From Paramecium sonneborni (lineage: Eukaryota > Ciliophora > Oligohymenophorea > Peniculida > Parameciidae), in NCBI GenBank assembly GCA_905182985.1, contig CAJJDN010000003.1, positions 928,397-992,396 of the forward strand: a stretch of DNA of 64,000 bases, written 5' to 3'. The position numbers were made by a program, and so were the translations under genes. Each line of letters opens with the position of its first letter. Position 1 is the first letter of the stretch. The notes below the pieces were generated by a model. It saw nothing but the letters and a program-made list of their open reading frames with translations, made no database searches and was not told the origin of the DNA. Below, one piece after another: positions 38,156 through 49,991 of the stretch.

Positions 38156-41100
38156 TCAATTCATTTAAGGAATTAAACATGATTAAGGACCATTGTTTGT
38201 CGGAAATTCTGCTATAGGTTGAGGCATTTAATTAGTTTTGATGTCACTATTATGGTTTTTTAAATTTTTAACAGAGTATTTTTTCTTATATTCCTCAGTA
38301 TTAAAAGTACTATTTTTTTATTTAGAAATAGATTTTCTAGCTAATTATTATGTTTATGGTCTTATGCTTACACCATTTTCTATTTCATAATATCTTTTAT
38401 AATCCATTGCTTTAATTTACTCAGAAGATTAATTTCTTCTTGCAATATATGCACTTGTTGGTTTTAAATATGATAGTTATGGTAATGTTAAATCTTTTGT
38501 TAAATTTTTATGTAAATTTTTTCTTTACATAACAAAAGTACTTACTAATTATGGCTATTCAATCTTTGTTTAAAAATGCTCTAATTAATCTATATCACTC
38601 AAAATATTTGATGTCAAAGCCATATTTCTAATCAATTATACTGTATATCCTCTTTCTCCATAAAGTCTTTCAGTTGATTCTTTTATTTATGTTTTCCTTT
38701 CATTTTATTATTCTTTAAATTCAGGTTTCTCTTTTCTTTCTTTTTCCTCTTACATTTTCTAAACATTTGATGCAATTTATGCTTTTAATAATTCTCTTTC
38801 TTATTCTAATTCATCTTTTATTACTTATTTTTATGGTTTAACTTCTTGATTCTTTTTATTTCTTGCTTTTTCATATTTATTTTCATTTTTTTCTTAAACT
38901 TTTTTTTTCTATTAAAAATCTTATTAATCCTTTATTATAGTAATTTAATCCTTTGTTGAATTTTAATCTGTTTTACATTCTTTCTTTTCTTCATTCTTTT
39001 CCTTTATTTTTTATCTAAAGAAACTTTTTATTTAAGTTAATTAAGATTCATCAAACTCTTCTTTTAATGGGAATAAATCTTTAGAATTTTAATAATCTTA
39101 TTATAATTTAATTTAAACCTATTCAATAACTTAATCATCTTCTATTTTTGTTTTTGCATTTTTAAGTGTTAACATAGAATTCTCTTTTCTTAATGTAAAA
39201 TTATCACCAGTTTTATATTCAATCATTCTTTTTATAATTAATTCTTTAGCTTATTTTATATCTTAACCTTCTTTTGTAAGATTACGATTTAATTTATTAA
39301 AATCGAATTTTGGATTGTTTTCCTTCAAATGAATTAACAAATCCTCAGCTATATCTTTCACTTTGCTATACATATTAGTAAAAAATGTAAATAATTCTTT
39401 AAAATTATTCGTAAAAATATCTACTAATTATTCTCTAAATTAATTTATAACTTTTGGTGATTATAATTCTTTTTAAATAAAAATAGAATCAAAAGAATTA
39501 AATTAGCTTATAAATTAAGCAAAATTATCTTAAGTTAAATGAAACCATAAAATTTGATCTGTTTTACATTGAATAAAAAAATAAGAACTAATTTCTTCAA
39601 CAATATTTTAATTGATATTTAATACTTAAGAAATTATATTGGAAATTTAAAACAAATTCAAATGTAATGGTTAAATATCCATTTATTCAGAATTATTTGT
39701 TATTTAAAATTTCTTTTCATTTGAATGATAAACTTTTGCTAAATATTTTTCATAATTTGAAATTTCACTTGATAAACCTGTATATTTAAACTTTTTAATT
39801 TCTTTATTTTTATTATCAATAAGTGATATAATTTAAAAAACTCTATGCATAAATTCTGCCAATCCCAATTAAAATTTCATTAATAAACCTTGAGCCTTAG
39901 AAGCTTTTTAATATAACACATTATCTGAATGATCCTCCATTTCCATCTTTTTAATATTTAATGTTGTCATTTGTTCTTTAACTTCTAGTAGTCCAGCATC
40001 TTCTGCAACAGAAGAATATTCATGAACTTCTAAATTTGGATTCTTCTATTTTAATTCATTTATTTCCCATTCCAAATTTTCTATTGCATCCAATAAGACT
40101 TTTTTTTATTTTAATAAATTTTCATACTCTAAACTACGTTTATTTAGTGTTGATTGTAAATGCCAATATTATTCTAACATAAAATTTAATATATATTTAG
40201 TTCTATTCTCACCTTATTCATAAAATTTAGTTATTTATGATAATAATTCATTACGATCAAAATCTTCTTCATTCTAAACATTTGCAGATTAATCAAATTA
40301 AATTTGTTATTAAGAATATTTACGTAATTATTCTTCATTTACTTAAAATTCATCAACTATTCTATATGCATTTTAAACACCTGTTGGTTACATAAAAATC
40401 CTTTCAAAATTTTCAAAACATTCAATATATGTCAATATATAACGACTTTCTAATTTTTTTTCAATTTTTTTTTACTTCTCAATTTCTAATTTATCTATTT
40501 ATCTAACGCATTCAGAATTCATTTATAAAGCATGTTCTATTTTAATGGCATTATGTCCAATATTCTCTTCTCCTACATAAATAACTTTCTATAAATTTGA
40601 TTATTTTTCTTCTTATTATTTTTTATATGTGTCTTACATTTTTTTCATTGATTCAAATTCTTCTTTTATTGATCTTAAATTAACTTTACTTGTTTCTTTT
40701 TTTTATTCTGCTAAAAATTATAAAGATTAAGTATTAGCAAATCTCTTATTTGACATTCTTGTAAGCATTTAATATTATTCTACTTTTTATTGTAAAATCA
40801 ACTTAGATTTTTCTATTTAGATTAATTATTATTCAAGGGAGTCTCTTTTTTCTGATTCTTCTAAAATTAAATCATTATATCGTTCTTCTTAAACTTTTAA
40901 TTACTCTATATATTATTCATTGCTGTCTGTATCTTTTGTATAAATACTTTAAGTAAATGTAACAAATAATGGATCAGAATGATGATTATTAATAGATCTA
41001 ATCTAACCATAAGTACCAGATATAGTTTATAATTAAGAACTAGTCATTTAAGATTTAGATGGTTAAAATGTTTATGGTTTTAACAACAAACTTAATTCTT

Positions 41101-41299
41101 TATTCTTACTTCTATTCATTTCTAACAGTTTATCTAATTCTGCTTTAAACTTAAAATCATTGCTTGAAACAATTGATAAATTATCATATTTTTTTATTTC
41201 TTCTAAATGTTCAAATTCTTATTTTAATAATTCTTTTTTTTATTTGAGATTCTATTGGTCTTTTAATGTTTAATCGTCTTCCAATTTCTGAAACTTCAT
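38156..41299 (-). CDS. Large coiled-coil protein, 1,047 residues, unknown
   Basis: Intronless frame of 1,048 codons from ATG to TGA, which is itself strong evidence of coding. Composition is Gln/Glu/Lys/Asn-rich with long heptad-like helices over residues 1-60, 150-290 and 640-830. A less charged middle (about residues 400-600) has alternating helices (for example WFHLTQDNFAQFI, FTFFTNMYSKV). The last ~200 residues are basic and Ser/Thr/Pro-containing. No membrane segment, zinc site or known domain. Many ciliate basal-body and axonemal proteins look like this, but that is only analogy. Confidence 0.8.
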
Positions 41300-42542
41300 T
41301 TAATAATTTTATTTATATATTTTTATAAATAATATAGTTATGATCCATCGGTTTTTAATCATTTACTTATTAAGTAATTACTTAAATATTTAGCTGCTTA
41401 AAACTTAGCATAATTTTACATAAAAAATATCAAATTAAACAACATAAATTGAAAAATAAATAAAATTGTTCTAATTTAGCTGATATTGATCATCATCATT
41501 TCTTTTTATTCGTTGAAACTGATCTTTTTATGAATCTAATTAGTTAAGAAATACGACCAAATGGTGATTCTCAATTATATATTATCTAGCAGTTTAGCGT
41601 TGAGATATTGTAGTTAAATTAGAATTTTTTATCAACTTTTATTAGATATATTAATTTATTGAATTATTTGATCTACTTCTTACAATATTTTTGGATAAGC
41701 CAAAAAGACCATCCATATACAATTCTATAACATACCCCCGATTTTTTGTGTAATCTTAAAAGAATTTTTCTTGATTTTTATTTCATTTCTAAGTTTCGAT
41801 GTTTATATCTTTAGGTGATTAATCAATTATCATATTACCAATATCTATCTGATAATGAGTTAAAATAGTAAAAGAATTACATTTTATGAATTAAATTTAC
41901 TTAATGACTTCTGAGTTATCTCTATTTTTTTATCAATTTGTTCTAAAGTAATTCCGATTATGATAATTTTCTTAAGGGTTATGAATAAACTTCCTTTGGA
42001 TTTAATTATAAAGTAATAATTTTTTTTTAACGTAGATAAAATTATCATTTATAAATTAGATGGATGATCCATATAAAAAATGTTTGCCAATCTTAGCTCT
42101 GATTAGGATATTCATATCAATTACATTTATTACAATTACCTTTTTTTACAATTTTGAATTCCTTCTAATTAACTTTAGAGATTTAGTTATTAATTTATTT
42201 ATATAGATCATATTTTGGAAATAACATTAAGAGTCGTTCTATTCTGTGATTAGTAAAATACTTTACCTAGATAATATTATTTTAAAAAAATTTTAAATTA
42301 GTAAATTATTAGCATATTTAGTTTTGTTAAAAAATAAGGCTAGGCAATCCTAAAAAATTATAATTTGAGACAATAATATTATCAAATCGATTTCAAAATC
42401 ATTTTGATTTTTGATTACTAATTCTGTTTGATAATTAATCAAGTTATTTTCTTGAATTCTTTTTACTTAACTTCTCATTGGTTTAAGAAGAAATAATTTA
42501 TTAAATTAATACAAATACAGAAATTATATAAATAATTAAAAA
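41300..42542. other. Ambiguous region downstream of the Myb gene
   Basis: On the minus strand, pieces in all three frames look coding-like (for example YVIELYMDGLFGLSKN around 41700 and LEQIDKKIEITQKSL around 41930). I could not connect them from a start to a TGA with plausible introns. It may hold a small poorly conserved gene, retained internal eliminated sequence, or just AT-rich spacer. No conserved motif. Confidence 0.3.
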
Positions 42543-43238
42543 TCAATCTTATTTAGTTTCAACAAATGAGAATGTTTAAGAATTAAAGGAGTCAAAATTA
42601 AATTAAATTTTCTTTGAAGGTTTTTCACAAGTTTAAGCTAGATCTAAATATTCATCAATATTATTTCTTATTTAAGCCTATATTTTAAATTCTAAATCAT
42701 CTTATTACTTCGACTTTTTAGATATATTATCTTTTAGCAATTTTTTCATTCTATTTCTAACTTATAAGTCCTAAATCTAATAAAAAAAATACTGATCTTC
42801 CAGGAAACGCTTTTGCTATTTAAGACCATTTTGATCCAAATTAATTAAAAAATTATATAAGCTTAGAATCTTGCTCTTAATTCCAAGGTTATTTCTTAGA
42901 ATCTACTATATCTGCTCTTAATTTATTAACATATCGTTCTCTTATTTATTTTCCTGTTTTACTTTTTAGTACTGATACTTTAGGTATATGTAAATACTTA
43001 GTGCGATGGCAGCCCAATTATTTTAATTTTAATTTATGTTATCTTTAATCATTTAATCCTCTTCTTAAGTCCATTTAGTTTTTTTTTTATCTTCGTTCTT
43101 ATGTTGTCTATGCCAATATTATTTGCATTAAGTTAAAGTTCTCCCTTTCATTTATTCAGCTATTCTATGCCAATTTCCTTTTAATTGGTGATAATAATTT
43201 TCCAATAAATAATGTTCCTTTTTAGTCCATTTCTTCAT
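42543..43238 (-). CDS. Three-repeat Myb-type DNA-binding protein
   Basis: Transcription-factor-like protein of 217 residues after removing introns of 20 and 22 nt. Three SANT/Myb repeats follow each other from residue 3. Repeat 1 is KWTKKEHYLLENYYHQL...NWHRIAEQM with TQCKQYWHR. Repeat 2 is KWTQEEDQMIKDNI...NWAAIAL with GKQIRERYVNKL. Repeat 3 is PWNQEQDSKLIQFFNQFGSKWSQIAKAFPGRS with QVRNRMKKLLK. The regularly spaced Trp residues and recognition-helix RERYVNKL are typical of the c-Myb family. The third repeat is the most canonical. The C-terminal ~60 residues are acidic/polar and may be an effector region. The start is the first ATG before repeat 1. Confidence 0.9.
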
Positions 43239-44056
43239 TTTACCTACCTTTAATCTTTCATACATATAACAATACCTTTATTTCAAAATCTTTAATTTGA
43301 AATCTTTATTATTTTAGTTACTCAACATTATGATATTTTTGTTTGCTGATCTCCTTATCACTTGAAAAATTTCTAATATATGATTCTTAAAAATTGTCAG
43401 AAAATGGTTTTTGTTCTTTTTCTTATATATTTTCAATTTAAGAGATGTAATCTTGCAATTAACTAATATTATATTTCTTGCATTATTACTAAATTTCTTC
43501 AGGTTTATACTAAAAGAACAAAGGGTTAAAATTTTCATCTTATATATTGTTTTGATAGAATTGAAACTAAATATTGCAAGATTGATTGTCCTCATAAAAT
43601 TCAAAGGTAAAACCTAATCCATCGTTCATTTTAAATAAAATAAAGTAATTATGGAAAAATAACCATCCAGAACCTTTACTTGCTTGATTTTTTAAAGTTT
43701 TACATATGATCAATTTAATAAATATGTGAAGAAAAATTGATTTATTTCGAATTATGAATTATTGATCAACAATTGGTTTCTATCTGTTTTATAAAAAATA
43801 TTAATTATTATATTTGATTAAGAATAAATTAATTTTTTTCAATTATTTTTAGAGTGTTGATTTAAATGTATTACCTATATTCAAAAAATGATATGGTTAT
43901 TTTCTTATATATTTAAACTATTCTACTAATTATACATGCATTTTATTAAGTTAAATTGACATATAATTTAATTATGTAAAATAGAAACAGTGAGAACATA
44001 TATATATTCAAATAATAATAATGATTTGCTATAATTCTTCTATAACAATTAATAAA
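43239..44056. other. Intergenic region, no supported gene
   Basis: AT-rich, about 820 bp. Open frames on both strands around 43314-43617 overlap antisense to one another, have no motif and look fortuitous. Confidence 0.45.
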
Positions 44057-44387
44057 TCAAGCCTCACTACCATGTAGTTTATATCTTCTTCTTTTAATTT
44101 CCTATACATCATATTTGAAAAATCCTTGGCTTACTTCACATTCAATCATTTTCTCTCTAAATTTATCACCTAATGTAATTAAAATGCTGTAATACAGATG
44201 AGAACGTCTCCATAATTCAATTTTAAGCAATCGTGATATTCTGTATACACAGGACCACAGGGAGTCAAAAATTTTCTATCGACTTCATCTTTACCAATCA
44301 CAATGTCTTCTTTTGTAATTTATCCAAATTTACTAAGTATATCTTATAAACTTACATGAGTTTCTATGCCTTCTTTAAATTATCCAT
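44057..44387 (-). CDS. Twin CX9C (CHCH) protein, probably mitochondrial intermembrane space
   Basis: Two introns (23 and 26 nt) give a 93-residue protein. It has a perfect pair of CX9C motifs: C-GPVYTEYHD-C and, ten residues later, C-DKFREKMIE-C. The helix-turn-helix fold with two disulfides is the CHCH domain imported through the Mia40 route into the mitochondrial intermembrane space. Family members act in assembly of cytochrome oxidase, complex I or MICOS; the exact one cannot be told here. The N-terminus is hydrophilic with no presequence, as is usual for this class. The C-terminal tail is basic (IKRRRYKLHG). The start was chosen because the first intron then splices in frame. Confidence 0.72.
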
Positions 44388-44628
44388 TAATTAATTTTAA
44401 TATTGAACGTATCTTTAAAAAGAAATAAAAATTGGATATAAACCTTTTTATTATAATATAATCTTTTTATATTATAGTTAATTTTTATATTAATTTATTC
44501 TCAAATTAAATTCAGTTATTTATATACTTTAGATGAGATTATATGTTTTTTACAAAAAACAATGTAGACTTTTAAATGAGCTTTTTTAATTAATTTATAA
44601 AAATCAAAATTGATTTAATCAAATTTTT

Positions 44629-45652
44629 TCAATAGTTTTTAGATTTATTATCCTTCCAAACATCCAAGAGTTATTTTATACTTTTATTGTCTAAATTTTA
44701 AAAGATTTCCTATTCCTAAGTATAATTAGAACTAGAAATATATCGAAACACTCCCATATGAATACAAGTCATTAAATTATGGAAAGTTTCCCCATTACTT
44801 TCTGTATTTTTAAATATAGGATCTAGACTTCCATATTGTAACACTTAAAATATATATTTAGAACAGAAAAACATAATAGAGATTATCTTTTCTTTGTCAA
44901 ATTTTCCAATTTATAATAAATCGTCTCTAAATGAGGTAACACAAGATAATGTATATAGTAATTAGAATAAGTTTATTTTATTATTTGAGATCTCTTAAGA
45001 TTTTCTTTTGGATAATTTTTCTATTTGAAATATTAAATAGAATATTGAATATAGTAAGTTACAATGATCTTCATTTGCATCATCAAATAAAACTTATCCC
45101 ACCTGAATAATATTTTATTTTTGGGTCTAATAAAGAGATTATTTAGTATTGACAGCAAAAAAGCAGCATTTAGTTGTTGTCCTCTTTTTAATATAAGGTT
45201 AAGCTATATCTTGAAGATGATATTTTTATAAAAATTCACCAAAAGGCTTTATCTAACTAAAATTCAAATATATCATACCAAGTGATATAAAGGTGATCAC
45301 CTCTTATTATTTTTCTTTTGATAACAGGAGAGTCTTAGTTTTCATTAGGTTCTGAATAGTGATTTCCATCACTATAATTATCTTCATTATATTTAATTAA
45401 TTTCTAGTATTCATCATCTTTTGTTTTCTTTTGTTTTACCAACCCTTCTTTTTATTAAAATTATTATATTTATTATTAGTTCTAGTCATTTTCTCCTTAT
45501 TCTTCTTCCTCTACAGGTTCATCATCTACATCTTGTTTTTAATACCTATTATTGATCTTAAGGTTTTGATCCATTTTTATTTTACAATAAGTTGGTTTGA
45601 ATTCACATTAGGATTATTATTAAAATTGAGATTGCAAACCAGTTTATGCCAT
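44629..45652 (-). CDS. Hypothetical protein, 333 residues
   Basis: One 22-nt intron gives an exact frame of 333 codons plus TGA. The first ~130 residues are Gln/Asn-rich, with an acidic patch (DDEPVEEEEQGEND) and a basic patch, so probably disordered. The C-terminal ~200 residues are more folded in appearance, with several Cys and aromatic residues (KCCFFAVNT, MFFCSKYIFQVLQYGSLDPIFK). No family recognised. Same strand as the CX9C gene (241 bp downstream) and the SNAPC1-like gene upstream. Confidence 0.65.
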
Positions 45653-46060
45653 TGTACTAGCTGTGCCAATTCGGTCTAATTAAGGTTCCTAATTTTACAT
45701 TAATGAAAAAGTATTTATTAAAATTTTTCTGAGTATCAAGAAAATCAACAGAATAATATTATTTTATATTTAAAACTATTTTGATTACATTTCGCCAATG
45801 AAACAATTTTAATTTTCAACTTTGTCACACTGAAATTACTGTAATAATCTTTTCTTTAACAAAATTAAATACTATTAAGTGCAATTATTTATAAAATAAT
45901 TTATATTAAATAAATATTATATGGTAATGTATAGAAGAAAGATCAAACAATAATTTTATTTCAATAGAAATAAAGTTGGCAATAAAAAATTAAATAAATA
46001 ATCTAGATGATATTTATTATCAATTTTATATTTTGATGATTTTAGATGAAAATGTGATAT
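45653..46060. other. Spacer, no supported gene
   Basis: AT-rich 408 bp between two minus-strand genes. Nothing beyond expected promoter/3' sequence is visible. Confidence 0.5.
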
Positions 46061-46816
46061 TCATTGTTTTAAACTAATATTACTAAAAGTGTGAATGCAT
46101 CTTTAAGCAAAATGAGGATCAGTGCTATTCAATTTAATATTTTATTTTTATTTTGCTTTATGATATCTCTCACTTGCATTCAATAATTATTTAGTTATAT
46201 CTGTTCTTTCTGCTCTCTCTTATTCATCTTCTCTCTCTTCAGTAATTTACTTTAGCTAAGCTTTACTAAATTATAAAATTTATTACTTTCTTTTTGTGAT
46301 AATATAAGGTAATCCACAAGGATGAATAGATAATCTTTTACATCCAACACGAGAACTTAATAAAAAGGCATTTTAGTTATTTAATTCCAAAAAAAGTAGA
46401 AAAACATCATGATTTTTTTTTTCTTTGCATTCTTAAAAGAAAAAGTATAATTAATTCATTGTTTCTAAATCTAATGAAATTAAAATTTTTTAATCTAGAG
46501 TAACATAAATAGTATAGAGTAAGTAAAATAATGACAACTTTTCAAAGTATAAAGGAGAATTAATCAATTTATTTAGTATAATTCCATATAATAGATTGTA
46601 ATAGTCATCTTAGGATTCCCATTCTAATAAACATTAATGTATAAAATGCATGTCATTTTCAATCCAGCATTTATTAAAATATTAAAAAGTCAGGATTTCA
46701 ATATTATTTTATCTCATATATTCTAAGACATTTCCAATAAAGTTAATTATATCTTGTTTGAAGTACTTTTCTCTATCTTCTAATAAGCCATCATGATAAA
46801 AACAATAATTATTCAT
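46061..46816 (-). CDS. SNAPC1-like (snRNA-activating complex) protein
   Basis: Intronless, 251 residues. The middle resembles the conserved part of SNAPC1/SNAP43: a helix KLSLFYLLYTIYVTL where SNAPC1 has a GALYLLYGLYNTQ segment, then QKILISLDLETMNQLYFFFQECKEKKNHDVFLLFLELNNQNAFLL where SNAPC1 has an LKDWDEVLKFQ...YIFRKL helix pair and an AFHFTAMP block. Partners SNAPC3/4 bind snRNA promoters for Pol II/III transcription. The C-terminal third is a charged Gln/Glu/Arg/Lys helix. The similarity is by eye and moderate, and other helical proteins cannot be excluded. Confidence 0.5.
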
Positions 46817-47827
46817 ATTATATAATTTTTTTAAAAAGAAATTTAATGAGTTAAACCCACACAAAATATTCAAATATAAATATGAAATTATAATATTTAA
46901 TGACTATTTTTATTTATCTATGCATGATAAATTAAATAGTTTAGTTTATTTTAAAAGGGATTAAAATTATTCTTTTAAAACTAAAATCGTTCTAATAGCC
47001 TTTGAATTTATTAGAAAATTGTTCCCTATTTGAAAATTACAAATATTCAACTGAAATATTAATAATTTATTATCAAACTTAATATGAAAAATTCATGATA
47101 ATAAAATTGCGCAGTACATTAGTTCTCATATGAAAAATTTATGAATGTTATATTTTTTTTATTATATAACATTCTTAATAAAAAAGACAATGTTTTGATA
47201 TTGAATAAGAAAACCAAGAATAATTGGCTTATTTTATATGATATCTTTTTAATAGTCCATACTCGGTAAGCAAATTAAAAAATCTATTTTATTCAATAAA
47301 AATTTTTTATAAATATAATGCTTGTATTATTATAAGTATCGATATTTTTAGAATTTAATCTCATAATCTAATTTCTTAGCTTTGAAATTTTGAAATTCAT
47401 TCTGAGAATAATAACTTGTAAATCCTTATTATTTATAATTTAATAAAATTTAGTTCTAAAATATTTATTTGAGAAATTAAGTGTCTATAAAGATGAATTA
47501 AGCTATAATGTATAAGCTAACTATTAAGATTCGTAATTATAATAAATCCTCTTCTCTTAATTTGGAATTCTTTAAAATCAACAATTGATTATAAATAAAA
47601 TTATGATATTTTCCAATATTTGTTATTATAAATTTATTGATTATAGTAAAATAGGGTTAATAGATAGGTTATGAATGAATAAGATAATTTAACTGAAATC
47701 TATATTATAGAGAATAAACAGCATATTTATATAGTAATATATGTTGGCTGTTTAAATATAATACTATTAATTGCAAGTATAATAATAATTTGTAGAATTA
47801 ACTTAATGTACTTTTAAATCCATAAGA
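46817..47827. other. Intergenic region of about 1 kb, no supported gene
   Basis: Very AT-rich. No conserved frame found on either strand. It contains a near-perfect hairpin at 47143-47174. It separates the uS19 stop from the SNAPC1-like start, both on the minus strand. Confidence 0.5.
47143..47174. other. 11-bp inverted repeat with a T-rich loop
   Basis: gaatgttatat at 47143-47153 pairs with atataacattc at 47164-47174, leaving a 10-nt loop. It could form a hairpin on either strand. Such palindromes are common in AT-rich DNA, so function is uncertain. Confidence 0.7.
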
Positions 47828-48320
47828 TCAATCTGTATGTTGGGATCCTTTAGTTGCACCAACTCCTGGTTTTCCGTGTCTGGTTGGCTTATATGTTAAA
47901 GAGAATTCACCCAAATATCTTAATATGCTATTACAATTAAATACCTGCCAATCATATCAAACTTAATTTCAACATTACTGAATTATCTACCATTATAGAC
48001 TCCAACAATTGAACCAACCATTTCAGGTACAACAATTGTATTTCTTTGATGAGTCTTCACAGGTTTTGGCTTTTCTCCTGGTAAAGTTTCCTTCTTAGAC
48101 TTTCTAATCTAAATATTTTAGTTTTACTATTTACTTTTTTCATCAAGTTTTAAAAAGCATGCACCTTTTCTCCTTGATTTGAGATTCTTCTTCTCTATCT
48201 AGCTCTAAATTACTCAACCAATTTATCCATTGGAAGTTTAACAAGCTCTTCTAATTAGAGACCTCTATAAGTAAACTTTTTAACTCCCTTGAATTGTTTA
48301 TCTTAGGTTTATTCAGCCAT
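47828..48320 (-). CDS. RPS15: Small-subunit ribosomal protein uS19 (RPS15)
   Basis: Cytosolic 40S ribosomal protein. Two 26-nt introns give 146 residues, the expected length. N-terminal [25 protein letters not shown] matches the eukaryotic RPS15 start, then RARQRRR. The universal uS19 core is clear: [41 protein letters not shown], and [11 protein letters not shown]. The second intron interrupts the GRYLGEF codon. Highly conserved and secure. Confidence 0.96.
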
Positions 48321-49133
48321 AATTTGAAAAATGAAAAATAAAGATTTTAATATATTCTAAAATACAAAAATATTAAGAAAAGTATTATTTTACTCTACTT
48401 CTCAATTGTCTCTTAGATCTAGGATTTTATTAGTGTATTAAAATTAGATTAAGATAATTTTGCTTGAATTTTGTTTGATAGTCTTAAAGATCAAGCCAAC
48501 TTTTGATTAATATAAAAGGATTTCAGATTAAAGATATCTAATTCATTATTAAAAAAAGATATCATTCAAATCATTCTTTAGATAGACAATCTTATGATTA
48601 TGTTATTGACCATCAATTTAGTAAAAATTAAATCAATAATCACATGATTTGGATATAATATATTTAATATAGAAGAAAAAGATTAGATTATATGAAAACT
48701 TGAAGAAACTTGGAATCAGTTTCTTATTTAACTGTTTTATATCTAAATATTAAACAAATCTATGATGTTCTTACATTCTATTGAGAATTCTATTTTAAAT
48801 CTCAGAAAAATTTTAAATTGAATGCTCAAAATTATACATAAACAATTAAAAATTTTATATTGTATATCATTTAAAAATAATCTTAAAAATGATCCATTAT
48901 TTTTAGGTGTATAAAATAATATTTCTTGAAGAAGTTAAAAACACTTATTGACCAAAATAATGGAAAGTTCTTAAGAACCATGCAAAATAAAATAGAATAT
49001 ATCAGAGGATTAATAATATAAAAAGATAATATGAATTTTTCTTCATTTTACATTTTTATAGATTCATTAAACAGAGTTAATTATCTCAAAAAACAAAAAT
49101 TGTATTTTCAAAACAAATATTATCATTTATATT
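48321..49133. other. Spacer, no supported gene
   Basis: A plus-strand frame from about 48509 looks coding-like but is interrupted by TGA at 48701, 48782 and 48890, with no intron that removes them. The end of this stretch falls inside duplication copy 1. No conserved motif. Confidence 0.4.
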
Positions 49134-49990
49134 TCATTAATGAATATTCTATTATAACTTTTATTCTCTTAATTTTTGTGATTATTACACAATCTATAAA
49201 GGTTCTGTTGCCATATATCTTTCAAAAGGATGATATTATTATTGATTTATTTGTTATAAATTTGTCTTTTGTGGATTCATCAATGACGAGTTTATGAAGA
49301 TTGGTTACTTTTCTATTTTTTTTTATATCTAATGATGTAATTCATAATCTTATAAAGATTATTTCATAACTATATATATCTTTAAAATTATACTTTAAAC
49401 AGTATCTTCAATCCCTCCTAATACATTAACTGTTTTTTTTATATTAGTTATAAAATCACTGTCTAAACCATTTGGTGTTTGATTAATTTACATTTATAAA
49501 TCCATTTATTATTGATTATTTAAAAGACTTGCTTATATTGCAGCTGGATTTTATATTTGCTCTTATTATTGTTAATTTTGTAAAGATAAGTTTTAATTTT
49601 AAATAGTAGATAAAAAGTTTGAAATTTAACAAAGCTACTAATTTTAAGGTTTTTAAATATTGTTAGATTCATTTTTTGAATTAGCATTTTAATCTAGATA
49701 ATTGTATGGTAATCGTAAAAATATTTAAGCTGCTTACTCTTCTGGTTTTGGAGGAGGAGGAGGAGGTATTACATAAGCTGGTACTCTAGCTTATCTTAAA
49801 ATTGATTAATATTCCCCAAAAACTGATCCATCTGCAATAAATTATGTTTTCAATTGTTTTTCCATTTCTGATCCATTTGAAGGAAGCTAGATTTTAGATG
49901 TATCTCTCTTATAATTTTATGATAATTGTGAAGGAGTTGGATAAAAATTTGTTTAAGCAAAACTAAATTCAATATTTTCATACATTATTA
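48912..49990. repeat. Copy 1 of N-joined 1,079-bp direct duplication
   Basis: Identical to 49992-51070, with the n at 49991 between. Confidence 0.95.
49134..49990 (-). pseudogene. Duplicate 3' fragment of the Gln/Pro-rich gene
   Basis: Exact repeat of 50214-51070, lacking the first ~105 nt including the start codon. Redundant if the duplication is an assembly artefact. Confidence 0.8.
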
Positions 49991-49991
49991 N

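Noticed and set aside
48509..48920. Coding-like plus-strand frame between uS19 and the Gln-rich gene
   Set aside because: TGA codons at 48701, 48782 and 48890 in the same frame, with no intron to remove them. Open runs this short are expected by chance.
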